This document shows, piece after piece, positions 42,137-51,047 of a stretch of 64,000 nt of DNA. The DNA lies in contig NZ_CP009920.1 in assembly GCF_000832985.1 (NCBI RefSeq), positions 2,656,001 through 2,720,000 of the forward strand, written 5' to 3'. This stretch comes from Priestia megaterium NBRC 15308 = ATCC 14581. GTDB taxonomy: Bacteria; Bacillota; Bacilli; Bacillales; Bacillaceae_H. The position numbers and the translations under genes are program-made. The first letter of the stretch is position 1; each line of letters starts with the position of its first letter. Under the pieces are notes generated by a model. The model made no database searches. It was not told the origin of the DNA and worked only from the letters and a program-made list of their open reading frames with translations.

Positions 42137-43525
42137 TTAAACTAAGAACATCGCGACAGTTGTTGTAACGACTAATCCAATCGCTACAGGTTTTAAATTA
42201 CGTCTGGCGAGTTCAAACGGACTGACTCCGCAAATCGCAGCAGCTGGAATCAATGCCCATGGAATCAATGTGCCTCCACCAACCCAAATCGCAGCAATTT
42301 GCCCTAAAGCAGTTAGGGTGGCAGCGCCCGATCCTAAAGCAGATGCAAATAAATGAGAGACAGAGCCTACAAGTGAAATGCCTGAAAAGCCTGAACCGTC
42401 TAATCCGGTAATAGCTCCTAGAGCAGTTATCGTTACAGTGGCGACCTGTGCGGTTAACGGCACAGTGGAAGCAAGCGCAACGCCTAGGTCATTTACAAGT
42501 CCATGTGATCCTTTCGGAAGAAAGTCACCAATGATTGTTGTGAATCCAGCATCTCCTAAATAGAAAAAAGCTGCAATGGGAATAACGGGACCGAATACTT
42601 TAAAACCAAACTGCAAGCCTTCAATTAAGTAGGAAGTTGTTTGTTCGAGACCTTTTCCTTTGTGAGCAATAAGTGAAACCACCACTAAAATAAATAGGGC
42701 TGTGCCACCAACGAGAGCGGTCGCATCTCCTCCCTGTAAATGAAGGGTGAACATTGCCCATACGTCTATAGCGAAGAAAAGGGGAACTATAATGGCTAAA
42801 GCCCGGCGTATTGAAGAAGAAAGAGGTGTGGATTGGACAGAAGAACTGTTTGTTAACATTGTCGGTTGAACGTGAATTCTATTGTGCTTCATATCTTGTT
42901 TTAAAAAGTAAAAAGCAGAGAGTGTCGTAACAACTCCCATCACGATGACCAGAGGGACACTTGCTTGAACCACCTCGTGAACTGGAAGACCTGCTGCGTC
43001 AGCTGTTATCTTAGGAGCAGCTTGAATAACAAAGTCTCCTGAAAGCGCAACGCCGTGGCCGAATAAATTCATCGCTACAGCTACGCCTATAGCTGGAAGC
43101 CCTACGCGGATGGCCACTGGTAAAAGCACGGCTCCAAGTAAAGCAACGGCTGGAGAAGGCCAGAAAAAATAGGAGATGGTCATCATAACTAATCCAATAA
43201 CCCAATAGGCAAGAGCAGGTGTTTTAATGAGGCGAGCAAAAGGTGAAATCATCGATTCATTTATTCCTGTAGCCATTAAGACTTTACTCATAGATACAAT
43301 AATTGAAATAATTAAAATGGTAGGAAGCAGTTCTGTAATGGCATAAATGAAGCTGGAAAAAACAGCGCTGACGGAGTGGCTTAACGAAGAGGTAGCTGTT
43401 AAGGAAAGCAAAAAAATCCCGAGTATACAAAGGATACTCGTATCTCGCCGCATAATCATAAAGCCGATAATGAAGGCGATAAAAAGGACATACATCCAAT
43501 GAAGAGCTCCAAGCTCTATGCCCAT
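42137..43525 (-). CDS. yhfA: YhfA-type membrane transporter
   Basis: 462 residues with about twelve membrane helices and two similar halves, resembling B. subtilis YhfA (463 residues) of the ion-transporter superfamily (CitM/GntP-like). Conserved helix breaks include WPSPAVALLGAVLLPVA and GSGAATLTALGQIAA. Substrate unknown, possibly an organic anion. ATG 43525 follows GGGAGGA. The position before hmoB matches the B. subtilis neighbourhood. Confidence 0.8.
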   Translation of the reverse strand: MGIELGALHWMYVLFIAFIIGFMIMRRDTSILCILGIFLLSLTATSSLSHSVSAVFSSFIYAITELLPTILIISIIVSMSKVLMATGINESMISPFARLIKTPALAYWVIGLVMMTISYFFWPSPAVALLGAVLLPVAIRVGLPAIGVAVAMNLFGHGVALSGDFVIQAAPKITADAAGLPVHEVVQASVPLVIVMGVVTTLSAFYFLKQDMKHNRIHVQPTMLTNSSSVQSTPLSSSIRRALAIIVPLFFAIDVWAMFTLHLQGGDATALVGGTALFILVVVSLIAHKGKGLEQTTSYLIEGLQFGFKVFGPVIPIAAFFYLGDAGFTTIIGDFLPKGSHGLVNDLGVALASTVPLTAQVATVTITALGAITGLDGSGFSGISLVGSVSHLFASALGSGAATLTALGQIAAIWVGGGTLIPWALIPAAAICGVSPFELARRNLKPVAIGLVVTTTVAMFLV

Positions 43526-43608
43526 AAAAATTCCTCCCAATAGGTGATGTAGTATACAATATGCCGTTTGTGCCTATTGTGATACTCGCCTACTAGGAGG
43601 GTGTTTAC

Positions 43609-44115
43609 TTATTTAACTACGTGGTATGAGGTCACATAAGAAGGGCGAGAGAAAATCGACGGCTGCTGATCCACGCCTTCTGACGTACCGCGTTTTTTGT
43701 GTGCTTCATTATAGGCTTTTGAAGACTGCCAATCGCTAAATGAACTTTCATCTTTCCATCCTGTAAAGATAATATATGTGTCATTTTGCAGTGGACGAAG
43801 CACACGAATAGCTGAGAAGCCTGCTTCATTTTCAATTAAACGAGCTCGTTGGCTAAATCGCTGTTCAAACAAAGGACGGCCCTCATCTGTAACTGAAATA
43901 TTATTTAGTACAGCAAATCCGCTATCTGCAAGATCTCCAGAAGCATCTAATACCTCATAAGCATGTCCTTCTTTAAAAATTGTATCTCCATCTGTTTCAT
44001 GAACTAGTGCAAATTGATCGTCATCTTTGTGAAGCAGTAACAAACGTTCACTCGGATGTTCGTCGATCAACTTCTGAAGGTAAGGGCCTGTTCCGTAAGT
44101 AATAAAGATCTTCAT
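43609..44115 (-). CDS. hmoB: Heme-degrading monooxygenase HmoB (YhgC)
   Basis: 168 residues. The C-terminal half (about 75-160) is an ABM-type ferredoxin-like domain with the ISVTDEGRPLFEQRFSQRA and GWKDESSFSDWQSSKAYNEA segments of the IsdG-like family. The N-terminal half is a fused, shorter domain, as in B. subtilis HmoB. It is thought to open heme and release iron. It lies next to the heme biosynthesis block, divergent from pbpF. A perfect 16-base palindrome lies just upstream (44152-44167). AAAGGAAG precedes the ATG. Confidence 0.85.
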   Translation of the reverse strand: MKIFITYGTGPYLQKLIDEHPSERLLLLHKDDDQFALVHETDGDTIFKEGHAYEVLDASGDLADSGFAVLNNISVTDEGRPLFEQRFSQRARLIENEAGFSAIRVLRPLQNDTYIIFTGWKDESSFSDWQSSKAYNEAHKKRGTSEGVDQQPSIFSRPSYVTSYHVVK

Positions 44116-44151
44116 GGATTATACTTCCTTTCTAATTGGGAATTGCATACA

Positions 44152-44167
44152 ATTTACAATTGTAAAT
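44152..44167. promoter_or_regulatory. Perfect palindrome between hmoB and pbpF
   Basis: ATTTACAATTGTAAAT, 16 bases, fully symmetric, 37 bases upstream of hmoB. The core TACANNTGTA is the pattern bound by BlaI/CopY-type repressors, but no such regulator is encoded nearby. Probable operator for hmoB or pbpF. Confidence 0.5.
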
Positions 44168-44300
44168 CATACTAAAATTATAAAATTTTACACACAAAAA
44201 TTCAAAAATTGTGAACTTCTAATGAAGATGGTAAAGTAAAACATTGATGAAGTTGTTTTCCATATTATCAAAAGTTTAGCGAAAGAAAAGGGGTGGCACG

Positions 44301-46430
44301 ATGTACAAAAAAGGCTTATACGCAATTGCTGCCTTAGTTGGAATTTTTCTATTAGGATTGATCGGATATATTATCATCTTGTTTCTTGGAAACTATGTAA
44401 TTGATGAGAAAAAGATCGTCATGGACTTGGCTACGAGGTTAGTGGACGAAAATGGAGACGAATTAACAAAGCTCTATGTGAAAAATCGGGACTTGGTTTC
44501 AATTGATAAGATTCCAAAGCATGTGCAACAAGCATTTATTTCAATTGAAGACGTTCGTTTTTATGAACACCACGGAATCGATTTTAAATCTATTGGTCGA
44601 GCATTATACCGAGATATATTGGCTGGAGGAAGTGTTGAAGGAGGAAGTACTTTAACACAGCAGCTGGCTAAAAATGTGTTTTTATCTAATGATAAAACGC
44701 TGCTTAGAAAAACAAAAGAAGTAGTGGTGGCCATTAACTTGGAGCAGCGTTACAGTAAGCAAAAACTGCTTGAAATGTATTTGAACCAAATATACTTTGG
44801 ACACGGAGCCTATGGAATCCAAGCTGCATCCAAGCTTTACTTCAATAAAGATGTCTCCGAATTAACGGTAGAAGAAGGTGCACTGCTCGCTGCACTGCCA
44901 AAAGCACCGAATTCTTATTCTCCTATTTTACATCCAGAAAAAAGTATAGAACGTAGAAATGTTGTGTTAAATGCCATGCAAAAAGCAGGTTATTTATCAG
45001 CTGAAAAAAATGTCCGTTTGCAAGGAAGAACGCTGGGGTTGAACGTAAAGGAACAGGCTAAAAACCCAGCGTATTTAACCTATATCGATATGGTTATTCA
45101 AGAAGCAGAGAAGAAATACAGCATTTCGAGCAATGAGCTTCTGCGCGGCGGTTATACGGTCAAAGTACCTATGAGTACAAAAGTACAAGAAGCCGCCTAC
45201 GAACTGATGAAAGAAAATCGTTATTTTCCAGGTACAGATAACAGTGCCCAAGGTGCTTTTGTATTAGTTGATAACAAAAGCGGAGGAGTTTTATCTGTTA
45301 TGGGAGGACGAGATTATGTACAAAAATCGCTCAATCGCGTAAATGTCAAAAGACAGCCAGGTTCTACGATGAAACCTATTGCGGTATATGGCCCTGCGTT
45401 AGAAGAAGGTCAATTCAAGCCTTATTCCTTACTGCAAGACAAGCTGAGAAGCTACGGGGGATACACACCTAAAAATGTAGACGGCCAATATGCTAAAAAG
45501 GTAACGATGTACGATGCCCTAAAAGATTCTAAAAACGCAGCTGCTGTCTGGACATTGAATCAGCTAGGAGTTGAAACAAGTAAGCAGTATCTCACAAAGC
45601 TAGGAATTCCTTTAGAAGATAAAGGACTTGCGATTGCTCTTGGAGGATTAAAGGAAGGAATTACACCGCTTCAATTAGCAGGAGCGTACCGGGCATTTGC
45701 TGAAAACGGAGAAAATATCCAACCGTACTTTATTCAAGAAATAAAAGATCAAGACGGAAAAGTGATTGCAAAAGCTGTTCCCGACACTCACAAAGCATTT
45801 TCAAAACAAACGGCTTGGTATATGACAAAGATGCTTCAAGGAGTTGTTAAAGAAGGAACGGCAAAAAATGGAGAGTTTACAGGAGAGTTAGCAGGAAAAA
45901 CAGGGTCTACTTCGTATACGAATGTTAAAGGAGCCACGAGGGATGCTTGGTTCGTTGGATATACGCCAGACGTTGTAGGAAGCGTGTGGATGGGATATGA
46001 CTCTACAAATGATCAGCATTATTTAACAAAAGGAAGTTCTTATCCGACTCTATTATTTAAAGACATTCTCACAAGAGCTGGTTACGACGAAGCTGCATTT
46101 CAAAAGCCAGCAGGCGTTAAAGATTTGCCAAAACCAATACGCTTAGAGCAAGTTAAAGACTTAAAACAAGAATTAACATTCCATCCATTTGGTTTGCTAA
46201 CGGTAAATTTATCGTGGACACCTTCACCTGATAAAAGAGCTGTTTATTATGTTTATGAGAAAAAAGGAGATAAAGCCGAAGTAATTGGCAAAGTGAAGGG
46301 AAAAGGAGCATTTGAGAAAGAGCGTGTGAATCTGCTCGACAGTCCTACTTATTATGTAGTTCCTTACAATTCCCAAACAAAACAAAAAGGAAAAAAATCC
46401 AACGAAGTAACACCTGCTCTTTTTCAATAA
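44301..46430 (+). CDS. pbpF: Class A penicillin-binding protein PbpF (PBP2C)
   Basis: 709 residues, close to the 714 of B. subtilis PbpF. One membrane anchor (about 7-32); a glycosyltransferase domain (about 60-240) with EDVRFYEHHGIDFKSIGRA and EGGSTLTQQLAKN; and a transpeptidase domain (about 320-600) with the active-site serine in GSTMKP near 354, SKN near 413 and KTGST near 533. It polymerises and cross-links peptidoglycan. In B. subtilis it is partly forespore-expressed and contributes to the germ cell wall. A CATATTA at 44261 could be a forespore -10, but no good -35 is seen. AAAGGGGTGG precedes ATG 44301. Confidence 0.92.
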   Translation: MYKKGLYAIAALVGIFLLGLIGYIIILFLGNYVIDEKKIVMDLATRLVDENGDELTKLYVKNRDLVSIDKIPKHVQQAFISIEDVRFYEHHGIDFKSIGRALYRDILAGGSVEGGSTLTQQLAKNVFLSNDKTLLRKTKEVVVAINLEQRYSKQKLLEMYLNQIYFGHGAYGIQAASKLYFNKDVSELTVEEGALLAALPKAPNSYSPILHPEKSIERRNVVLNAMQKAGYLSAEKNVRLQGRTLGLNVKEQAKNPAYLTYIDMVIQEAEKKYSISSNELLRGGYTVKVPMSTKVQEAAYELMKENRYFPGTDNSAQGAFVLVDNKSGGVLSVMGGRDYVQKSLNRVNVKRQPGSTMKPIAVYGPALEEGQFKPYSLLQDKLRSYGGYTPKNVDGQYAKKVTMYDALKDSKNAAAVWTLNQLGVETSKQYLTKLGIPLEDKGLAIALGGLKEGITPLQLAGAYRAFAENGENIQPYFIQEIKDQDGKVIAKAVPDTHKAFSKQTAWYMTKMLQGVVKEGTAKNGEFTGELAGKTGSTSYTNVKGATRDAWFVGYTPDVVGSVWMGYDSTNDQHYLTKGSSYPTLLFKDILTRAGYDEAAFQKPAGVKDLPKPIRLEQVKDLKQELTFHPFGLLTVNLSWTPSPDKRAVYYVYEKKGDKAEVIGKVKGKGAFEKERVNLLDSPTYYVVPYNSQTKQKGKKSNEVTPALFQ

Positions 46431-46533
46431 AATAAGGAAGAGTAGGGCGAATTTTTGACATTTTTAGCAGGTGGCTATACAAGTCGTAAAGAAATGGGTA
46501 TAGTGACAAGTAGAGAATATAACGTGAAACTTT

Positions 46534-46569
46534 AATCAGTAGAGGAACCAGTATGTTCCTTTGCTGATT
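46534..46569 (+). other. Strong hairpin in the pbpF-hemE gap
   Basis: AATCAGTAGAGGAAC and GTTCCTTTGCTGATT pair over 15 positions (two G-T) around a six-base loop. No T run follows, so it is more likely a leader structure of hemEHY than a terminator. A TTGACA lies at 46455-46460, with imperfect -10 candidates after it. Confidence 0.55.
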
Positions 46570-46626
46570 ATTGTCTGTCTAATCGAAGAAAATACGGATG
46601 GAAGACAATCGAGAAAGGTGGAAATT

Positions 46627-47670
46627 ATGAGTCAAGGAACGTTTAACGATACTTTTTTAAAAGCCTGTAGAGGGGAAAAAACGGATCATGTTCCGGTTTG
46701 GTATATGCGCCAAGCAGGGCGTTCACAGCCGGAATACCGAAAGCTAAAAGAGAAGTACTCTTTATTTGAAATCACTCATCAGCCGGAGCTTGGGGCATAC
46801 GTAACACGCCTGCCCGTTGAACAGTACGGAGTGGATGCAGCTATTTTATATAAAGATATAATGTCACCGCTTCCTTCAATTGGAGTAGATGTTGAAATCA
46901 AGTCAGGAATTGGTCCCGTAATCTCTAATCCAATTCAATCTTTAAGCGATGTAGAAAAACTAGGAGAAATTACGCCGGAAGAAGATGTTCCCTATGTATT
47001 AGATACGATTAAGCTGTTAACAACAGAACAGTTAAACGTACCTCTAATTGGCTTTGCGGGTGCTCCTTTTACAGTGGCAAGCTATATGATTGAAGGAGGA
47101 CCTTCAAAAAATTACAATAAAACAAAAGCATTTATGTATACCGAACCTAAAGCATGGTTTGCACTAATGGATAAGTTAGCAGATATGACGATTACATATG
47201 TAAAAGCGCAAATTGACGCTGGGGCAAAAGCCATTCAAATCTTTGATTCATGGGTGGGTGCTTTAAACGTAGCGGATTATCGTTATTTTATAAAACCTGT
47301 CATGGAGCGAATTTTCACCTCTTTACGTGAAAAAAATGTACCGCTCATTATGTTTGGAGTAGGGGCAAGTCATTTGGCAAAAGAATGGCATGATCTGCCG
47401 CTGGATGTAGTGGGATTAGATTGGAGAACACAGCTGGATGAAGCACGTGCATTAGGCTTAACAAAAACACTGCAAGGAAACTTAGATCCTGCTATTTTGT
47501 TAGCTCCATGGGAAGTTATTGAAGAACGCGTAACAGAAATTTTAGATAAAGGGATGGCCAGTCCTGGTTACATCTTTAACTTGGGGCACGGCGTTTTTCC
47601 ACAGGTTCAGCCGGAAACGTTAAAACGTTTAACAACCTTTATTCATGAATATTCTGCAAATAGACAATAA
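46627..47670 (+). CDS. hemE: Uroporphyrinogen decarboxylase HemE
   Basis: 347 residues. [22 protein letters not shown] near residue 23 and [17 protein letters not shown] near 137 are the family signatures. It converts uroporphyrinogen III to coproporphyrinogen III. ATG 46627 follows AAAGGTGG; the longer frame from 46561 would start within the hairpin. First gene of hemE-hemH-hemY. Confidence 0.95.
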   Translation: MSQGTFNDTFLKACRGEKTDHVPVWYMRQAGRSQPEYRKLKEKYSLFEITHQPELGAYVTRLPVEQYGVDAAILYKDIMSPLPSIGVDVEIKSGIGPVISNPIQSLSDVEKLGEITPEEDVPYVLDTIKLLTTEQLNVPLIGFAGAPFTVASYMIEGGPSKNYNKTKAFMYTEPKAWFALMDKLADMTITYVKAQIDAGAKAIQIFDSWVGALNVADYRYFIKPVMERIFTSLREKNVPLIMFGVGASHLAKEWHDLPLDVVGLDWRTQLDEARALGLTKTLQGNLDPAILLAPWEVIEERVTEILDKGMASPGYIFNLGHGVFPQVQPETLKRLTTFIHEYSANRQ

Positions 47671-47767
47671 ATTGTCAAATAATTTGGAGCGCTAAACTTT
47701 GAATTTTTCTTTTTATTCATGGCAAAATGAAGACAAGTATTGAATCTAATAAAGAGGTGTCGAACAC

Positions 47768-48700
47768 ATGAGTAAAAAAGTAATGGGATTACTTGTAATG
47801 GCATATGGAACACCATATAAAGAAGAAGATATTGAACGTTACTATACACATATCCGCCGCGGACGTAAACCTTCACCAGAAGCCTTAGAAGATTTACAAA
47901 ACCGCTACGAAGCAATCGGGGGCATTTCACCTCTTGCAAAAATTACGCAACAGCAAATGGAAAGTCTGGAAAAGCGCTTGAATGAAGTGCAGGATGAAAT
48001 TGAATTTAAAGCGTATCTTGGCTTAAAGCATATTGAACCGTTTGTTGAAGATGCAGTAGAAGCAATGCATAAAGACGGAATTAAAGAAGCGGTCAGCATT
48101 GTGCTTGCACCTCACTTTTCAACGTTTAGCGTAAAATCCTATAATGGGCGCGCCAAAGAAACGGCTGAAAAATTAGGAGGGCCAATCATTCATTCAGTAG
48201 AAAGCTGGTACAGTGAGCCAAAGTTCATTCAGTACTGGGCTACACGTGTTAAACAAACGTTTGATTTAATAGACGAAGAGAAATGCCAAAAAGCCGTGTT
48301 GATTGTATCTGCACATAGCTTGCCAGAAAAAATTATTGCAGCAGGAGATCCATATCCAAATCAGCTTCAAGAAACAGCGGATTTAATTGCACAAGCCGCT
48401 GGCATTGAACATTACGAAATTGGCTGGCAAAGTGCTGGAAATACGCCTGAGCCATGGATAGGTCCTGATGTCCAAGATTTAACAAGAGAATTGCATGAAG
48501 AAAAAGGGTATACATCGTTCGTGTATACTCCGGTTGGATTTATCGCAGACCACTTAGAAGTTCTTTATGATAACGACTATGAATGTAAAGTGGTGACAGA
48601 TGAAATTGGGGCTGATTATTACCGCCCTGAAATGCCCAATGCACAGCCTGAATTTATCGATGGGTTAGCTACAGTTGTGTTAAAACAGATTGCCCGCTAA
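47768..48700 (+). CDS. hemH: Ferrochelatase HemH (coproporphyrin type)
   Basis: 310 residues, the monomeric Bacillus type. [22 protein letters not shown] near residue 11, the catalytic histidine in SAHSLPEKI near 183 and the metal-path glutamate in [12 protein letters not shown] near 260 are present. In Gram-positive bacteria it inserts iron into coproporphyrin III. AAAGAGGTG precedes the ATG, 97 bases after hemE. Confidence 0.94.
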   Translation: MSKKVMGLLVMAYGTPYKEEDIERYYTHIRRGRKPSPEALEDLQNRYEAIGGISPLAKITQQQMESLEKRLNEVQDEIEFKAYLGLKHIEPFVEDAVEAMHKDGIKEAVSIVLAPHFSTFSVKSYNGRAKETAEKLGGPIIHSVESWYSEPKFIQYWATRVKQTFDLIDEEKCQKAVLIVSAHSLPEKIIAAGDPYPNQLQETADLIAQAAGIEHYEIGWQSAGNTPEPWIGPDVQDLTRELHEEKGYTSFVYTPVGFIADHLEVLYDNDYECKVVTDEIGADYYRPEMPNAQPEFIDGLATVVLKQIAR

Positions 48701-48750
48701 GTCAATATAGATTCTTTGTACATTGAACAGGGACGAAAAGTAACTTATAA

Positions 48751-48812
48751 TCAATATAGAGAAAAGTAAGAAGCGAGCTATGGATTTCCATAATCGCTTC
48801 TCTTTATATTGA
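48751..48812 (+). other. Long stem-loop between hemH and hemY
   Basis: TCAATATAGAGA pairs with TCTTTATATTGA over 12 positions (one G-T); after a seven-base bulge, GAAGCGA pairs with TCGCTTC, then TATGG with CCATA around a four-base loop. The element ends 25 bases before hemY. It has no T run of note and is probably an RNA-processing or translation-control structure. Confidence 0.6.
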
Positions 48813-48837
48813 ATTTTACAGAAAAGGCGATGATAAC

Positions 48838-50259
48838 ATGACGGATAGACGAAAAAAGGTTGTCATCATCGGTGGAGGAATAACAGGTCTTTCAGCTGCC
48901 TATTATGTGCAAAAAAAAATAAAGGATCATCAGCTGCCAATTGATCTTCAACTAATAGAAGCGACGCATCGGCTTGGTGGAAAAATTCAAACGGTCAAAC
49001 GAGACGGGTATTTATTTGAAAAAGGTCCTGATTCATTTTTAGCGCGTAAGCTAGCTGCTACAAAACTGGCAAAAGAAGTAGGGTTAGGTAGGGAGCTAGT
49101 CGGAAATGAAAAGGGGAAATCCTATATTCTAGTAAAAGATACACCGCATGCGCTGCCTGATGGTGCTGTAATGGGGATACCAACCAAGTTATCTCCTTTT
49201 ATCACAACAGGGTTATTTTCACCTGTTGGCAAGCTGCGCGCAGCAGCTGATTTTTTTATACCGAAGACAAAAAATCAGGATGACCGTTCGCTAGGCGTAT
49301 TTTTTAGAAGACGGTTTGGTGATGAAGTTGTTGAAAATTTGATTGAGCCTCTATTATCAGGAATTTACGCAGGAGACGTTGATCGTTTGAGTTTACGATC
49401 GACATTTCCACAGTTTCTGCATGCTGAACATAAGTACAGAAGCTTAATTGTCGGAATGAAAAAGCTAAAAGAAATTCATCCACAGCACGGTGAGGATTCG
49501 GAGTTTAAAAAAAATAGCGTCTTTTTAACGTTAAAAGAAGGTCTGCAATCGCTAGTGGATGGGGTAGAAAAAGCAATAGACCCTGATATTATTACAAAAG
49601 GAATAAAAGTAGAAAAAATTCACAAAGAAGATACCACATACGAATTATCGTTAAATAGCGGGAAAGTAATAAAAGCAGATAGCGTTATTGTAACTTCTCC
49701 TCATGCAGCTGCTCAGTCTATGCTTTCGGAATATAAAATATTTGAACCGTTGAAGCATATGCCTTCCACTTCAGTAGCTACTGTTGTGATAGCCTTTGCA
49801 CAAGAAGCGCTGCAAGACAATCTAGATGCAATGAACATCGCCGTTTCAAGAAATAGCGATTACACGATTACGGCGTGCACATGGCTAAATAAAAAGTGGC
49901 CGCATGCGGTTCCGGAAGGAAAAGTGCTGCTGAGATGTTTAGTTGGACGAACCGGGGATGAAGCTGTGGTGGATCAGCCTGACGATGAAATTTTCAAAAT
50001 TGTCCTGGAGGATTTGAAGAAGCTCATTACAATTTCTGCTGAGCCTGAATTTTACGCGGTAACGAGATGGAAGCAGTCAATGCCTCAGTATACGGTCGGA
50101 CATCACGATATGCTAGATACGATGAACGAACAGCTTGAAAAAGAGCTGGCCGGTCTTTATGTAGCGGGAAGCTCATACGAAGGTCTGGGTATACCAGAAT
50201 GTGTAGAGCAAGGAGAAGATGTGGCTAAAAAAGCGGTTAAATATGTGCAGCAACTGTAG
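48838..50259 (+). CDS. hemY: Coproporphyrinogen/protoporphyrinogen oxidase HemY
   Basis: 473 residues. FAD motif GGGITGLSAAYYVQ near residue 11, the LIEATHRLGGKIQT segment, FEKGPDSFLA near 57, and the C-terminal VAGSSYEGLGIPECVEQGEDVAKK. Gram-positive HemY oxidises coproporphyrinogen III. An AAAAGGCGATG site lies before ATG 48838. Last gene of the heme operon, followed by a terminator. Confidence 0.94.
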   Translation: MTDRRKKVVIIGGGITGLSAAYYVQKKIKDHQLPIDLQLIEATHRLGGKIQTVKRDGYLFEKGPDSFLARKLAATKLAKEVGLGRELVGNEKGKSYILVKDTPHALPDGAVMGIPTKLSPFITTGLFSPVGKLRAAADFFIPKTKNQDDRSLGVFFRRRFGDEVVENLIEPLLSGIYAGDVDRLSLRSTFPQFLHAEHKYRSLIVGMKKLKEIHPQHGEDSEFKKNSVFLTLKEGLQSLVDGVEKAIDPDIITKGIKVEKIHKEDTTYELSLNSGKVIKADSVIVTSPHAAAQSMLSEYKIFEPLKHMPSTSVATVVIAFAQEALQDNLDAMNIAVSRNSDYTITACTWLNKKWPHAVPEGKVLLRCLVGRTGDEAVVDQPDDEIFKIVLEDLKKLITISAEPEFYAVTRWKQSMPQYTVGHHDMLDTMNEQLEKELAGLYVAGSSYEGLGIPECVEQGEDVAKKAVKYVQQL

Positions 50260-50260
50260 A

Positions 50261-50292
50261 AGTGGAGCGGTGAATCAATGCTCCGCTTTTTT
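50261..50292 (+). terminator. Terminator of hemEHY
   Basis: AGTGGAGC / GCTCCGCT with a T6 run. Confidence 0.85.
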
Positions 50293-50382
50293 GTCTACTA
50301 CCTGTAGAGAAAGGTTATACTAAGAGAAAAGATTGTGGTTGAAAAGCAAAAGAAACTTATGCTATAGTAAAACCGTACTTGT

Positions 50383-50405
50383 TGACTGAAATATTCATTT
50401 GGTCA
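50383..50405. promoter_or_regulatory. Imperfect palindrome in the yhgD promoter
   Basis: A 23-base imperfect inverted repeat running TGACTGAAAT...CATTTGGTCA, just downstream of an extended -10 (TGCTATAGT, 50360-50368). Probable operator for the TetR protein it precedes. Confidence 0.6.
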
Positions 50406-50421
50406 GAAAGAAGGGGATAAC

Positions 50422-50991
50422 GTGGCTATAGACCGAAAGCAATCAGTTGTTGATGCAGCGTCAAAATCATTTGCGCTGTTTGGATATAAAGCAACGACTA
50501 TGGAGCAAGTGGCGAAGCTTGCAAATGTCGGAAAAGGAACGATTTATACTTTTTTTAAAAACAAAGAAGAGTTATTCGATGAAATTGTGACACGAATGAT
50601 TCGAGAAATGACAGATGCAGCTGAAACTGTCATTGATAGCAACCGTCCTTTTTTTGAAAATGCCCAAGCAGCCATTTTTAGAATCTTGGAATTCCGCACC
50701 GAGCATCAGCTCATGCTGAAGCTGGTACAGGAACAGCAGTTAGGCACTACAGCAGTGCAAGAAGTGCTGGTGCGAGTAGAAGAAGAGATTTTGACTTATA
50801 TAAAAAACAAAATCGAAATTGCAATTTCTAAAAAAGAAATCAAACCGTGCAACCCGGAGCTCACAGCTTTTTTATTATTTAAAATGTACATTGCACTCGT
50901 CTATGATTGGGAAAAACGGCATGAGCCGCTTTCAGAAGAAAAAATTGCTGAATTAATTGAACTATACTTTTTACGCGGTCTGTCTCAGTGA
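50422..50991 (+). CDS. yhgD: TetR-family regulator YhgD
   Basis: 189 residues. N-terminal TetR helix-turn-helix (AASKSFALFGYKATTMEQVAKLANVGKGTIYTFFKNKEELF) at about 10-55, then a helical ligand domain. Position directly after hemY matches B. subtilis yhgD. GTG 50422 follows AGAAGGGGAT. Probably autoregulated through the palindrome at 50383-50405. No obvious target besides itself lies next to it. Ligand unknown. Confidence 0.85.
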   Translation: MAIDRKQSVVDAASKSFALFGYKATTMEQVAKLANVGKGTIYTFFKNKEELFDEIVTRMIREMTDAAETVIDSNRPFFENAQAAIFRILEFRTEHQLMLKLVQEQQLGTTAVQEVLVRVEEEILTYIKNKIEIAISKKEIKPCNPELTAFLLFKMYIALVYDWEKRHEPLSEEKIAELIELYFLRGLSQ

Positions 50992-51021
50992 GATGGGCTT
51001 TTTTCATAGAGAAAACAAAAA

Positions 51022-51047
51022 AGGTCTCATGACGAGACCTTTTTTTA
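51022..51047. terminator. Bidirectional terminator, yhgD / class B PBP
   Basis: AGGTCTC / GAGACCT flanked by A and T runs, between converging genes. Confidence 0.9.
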
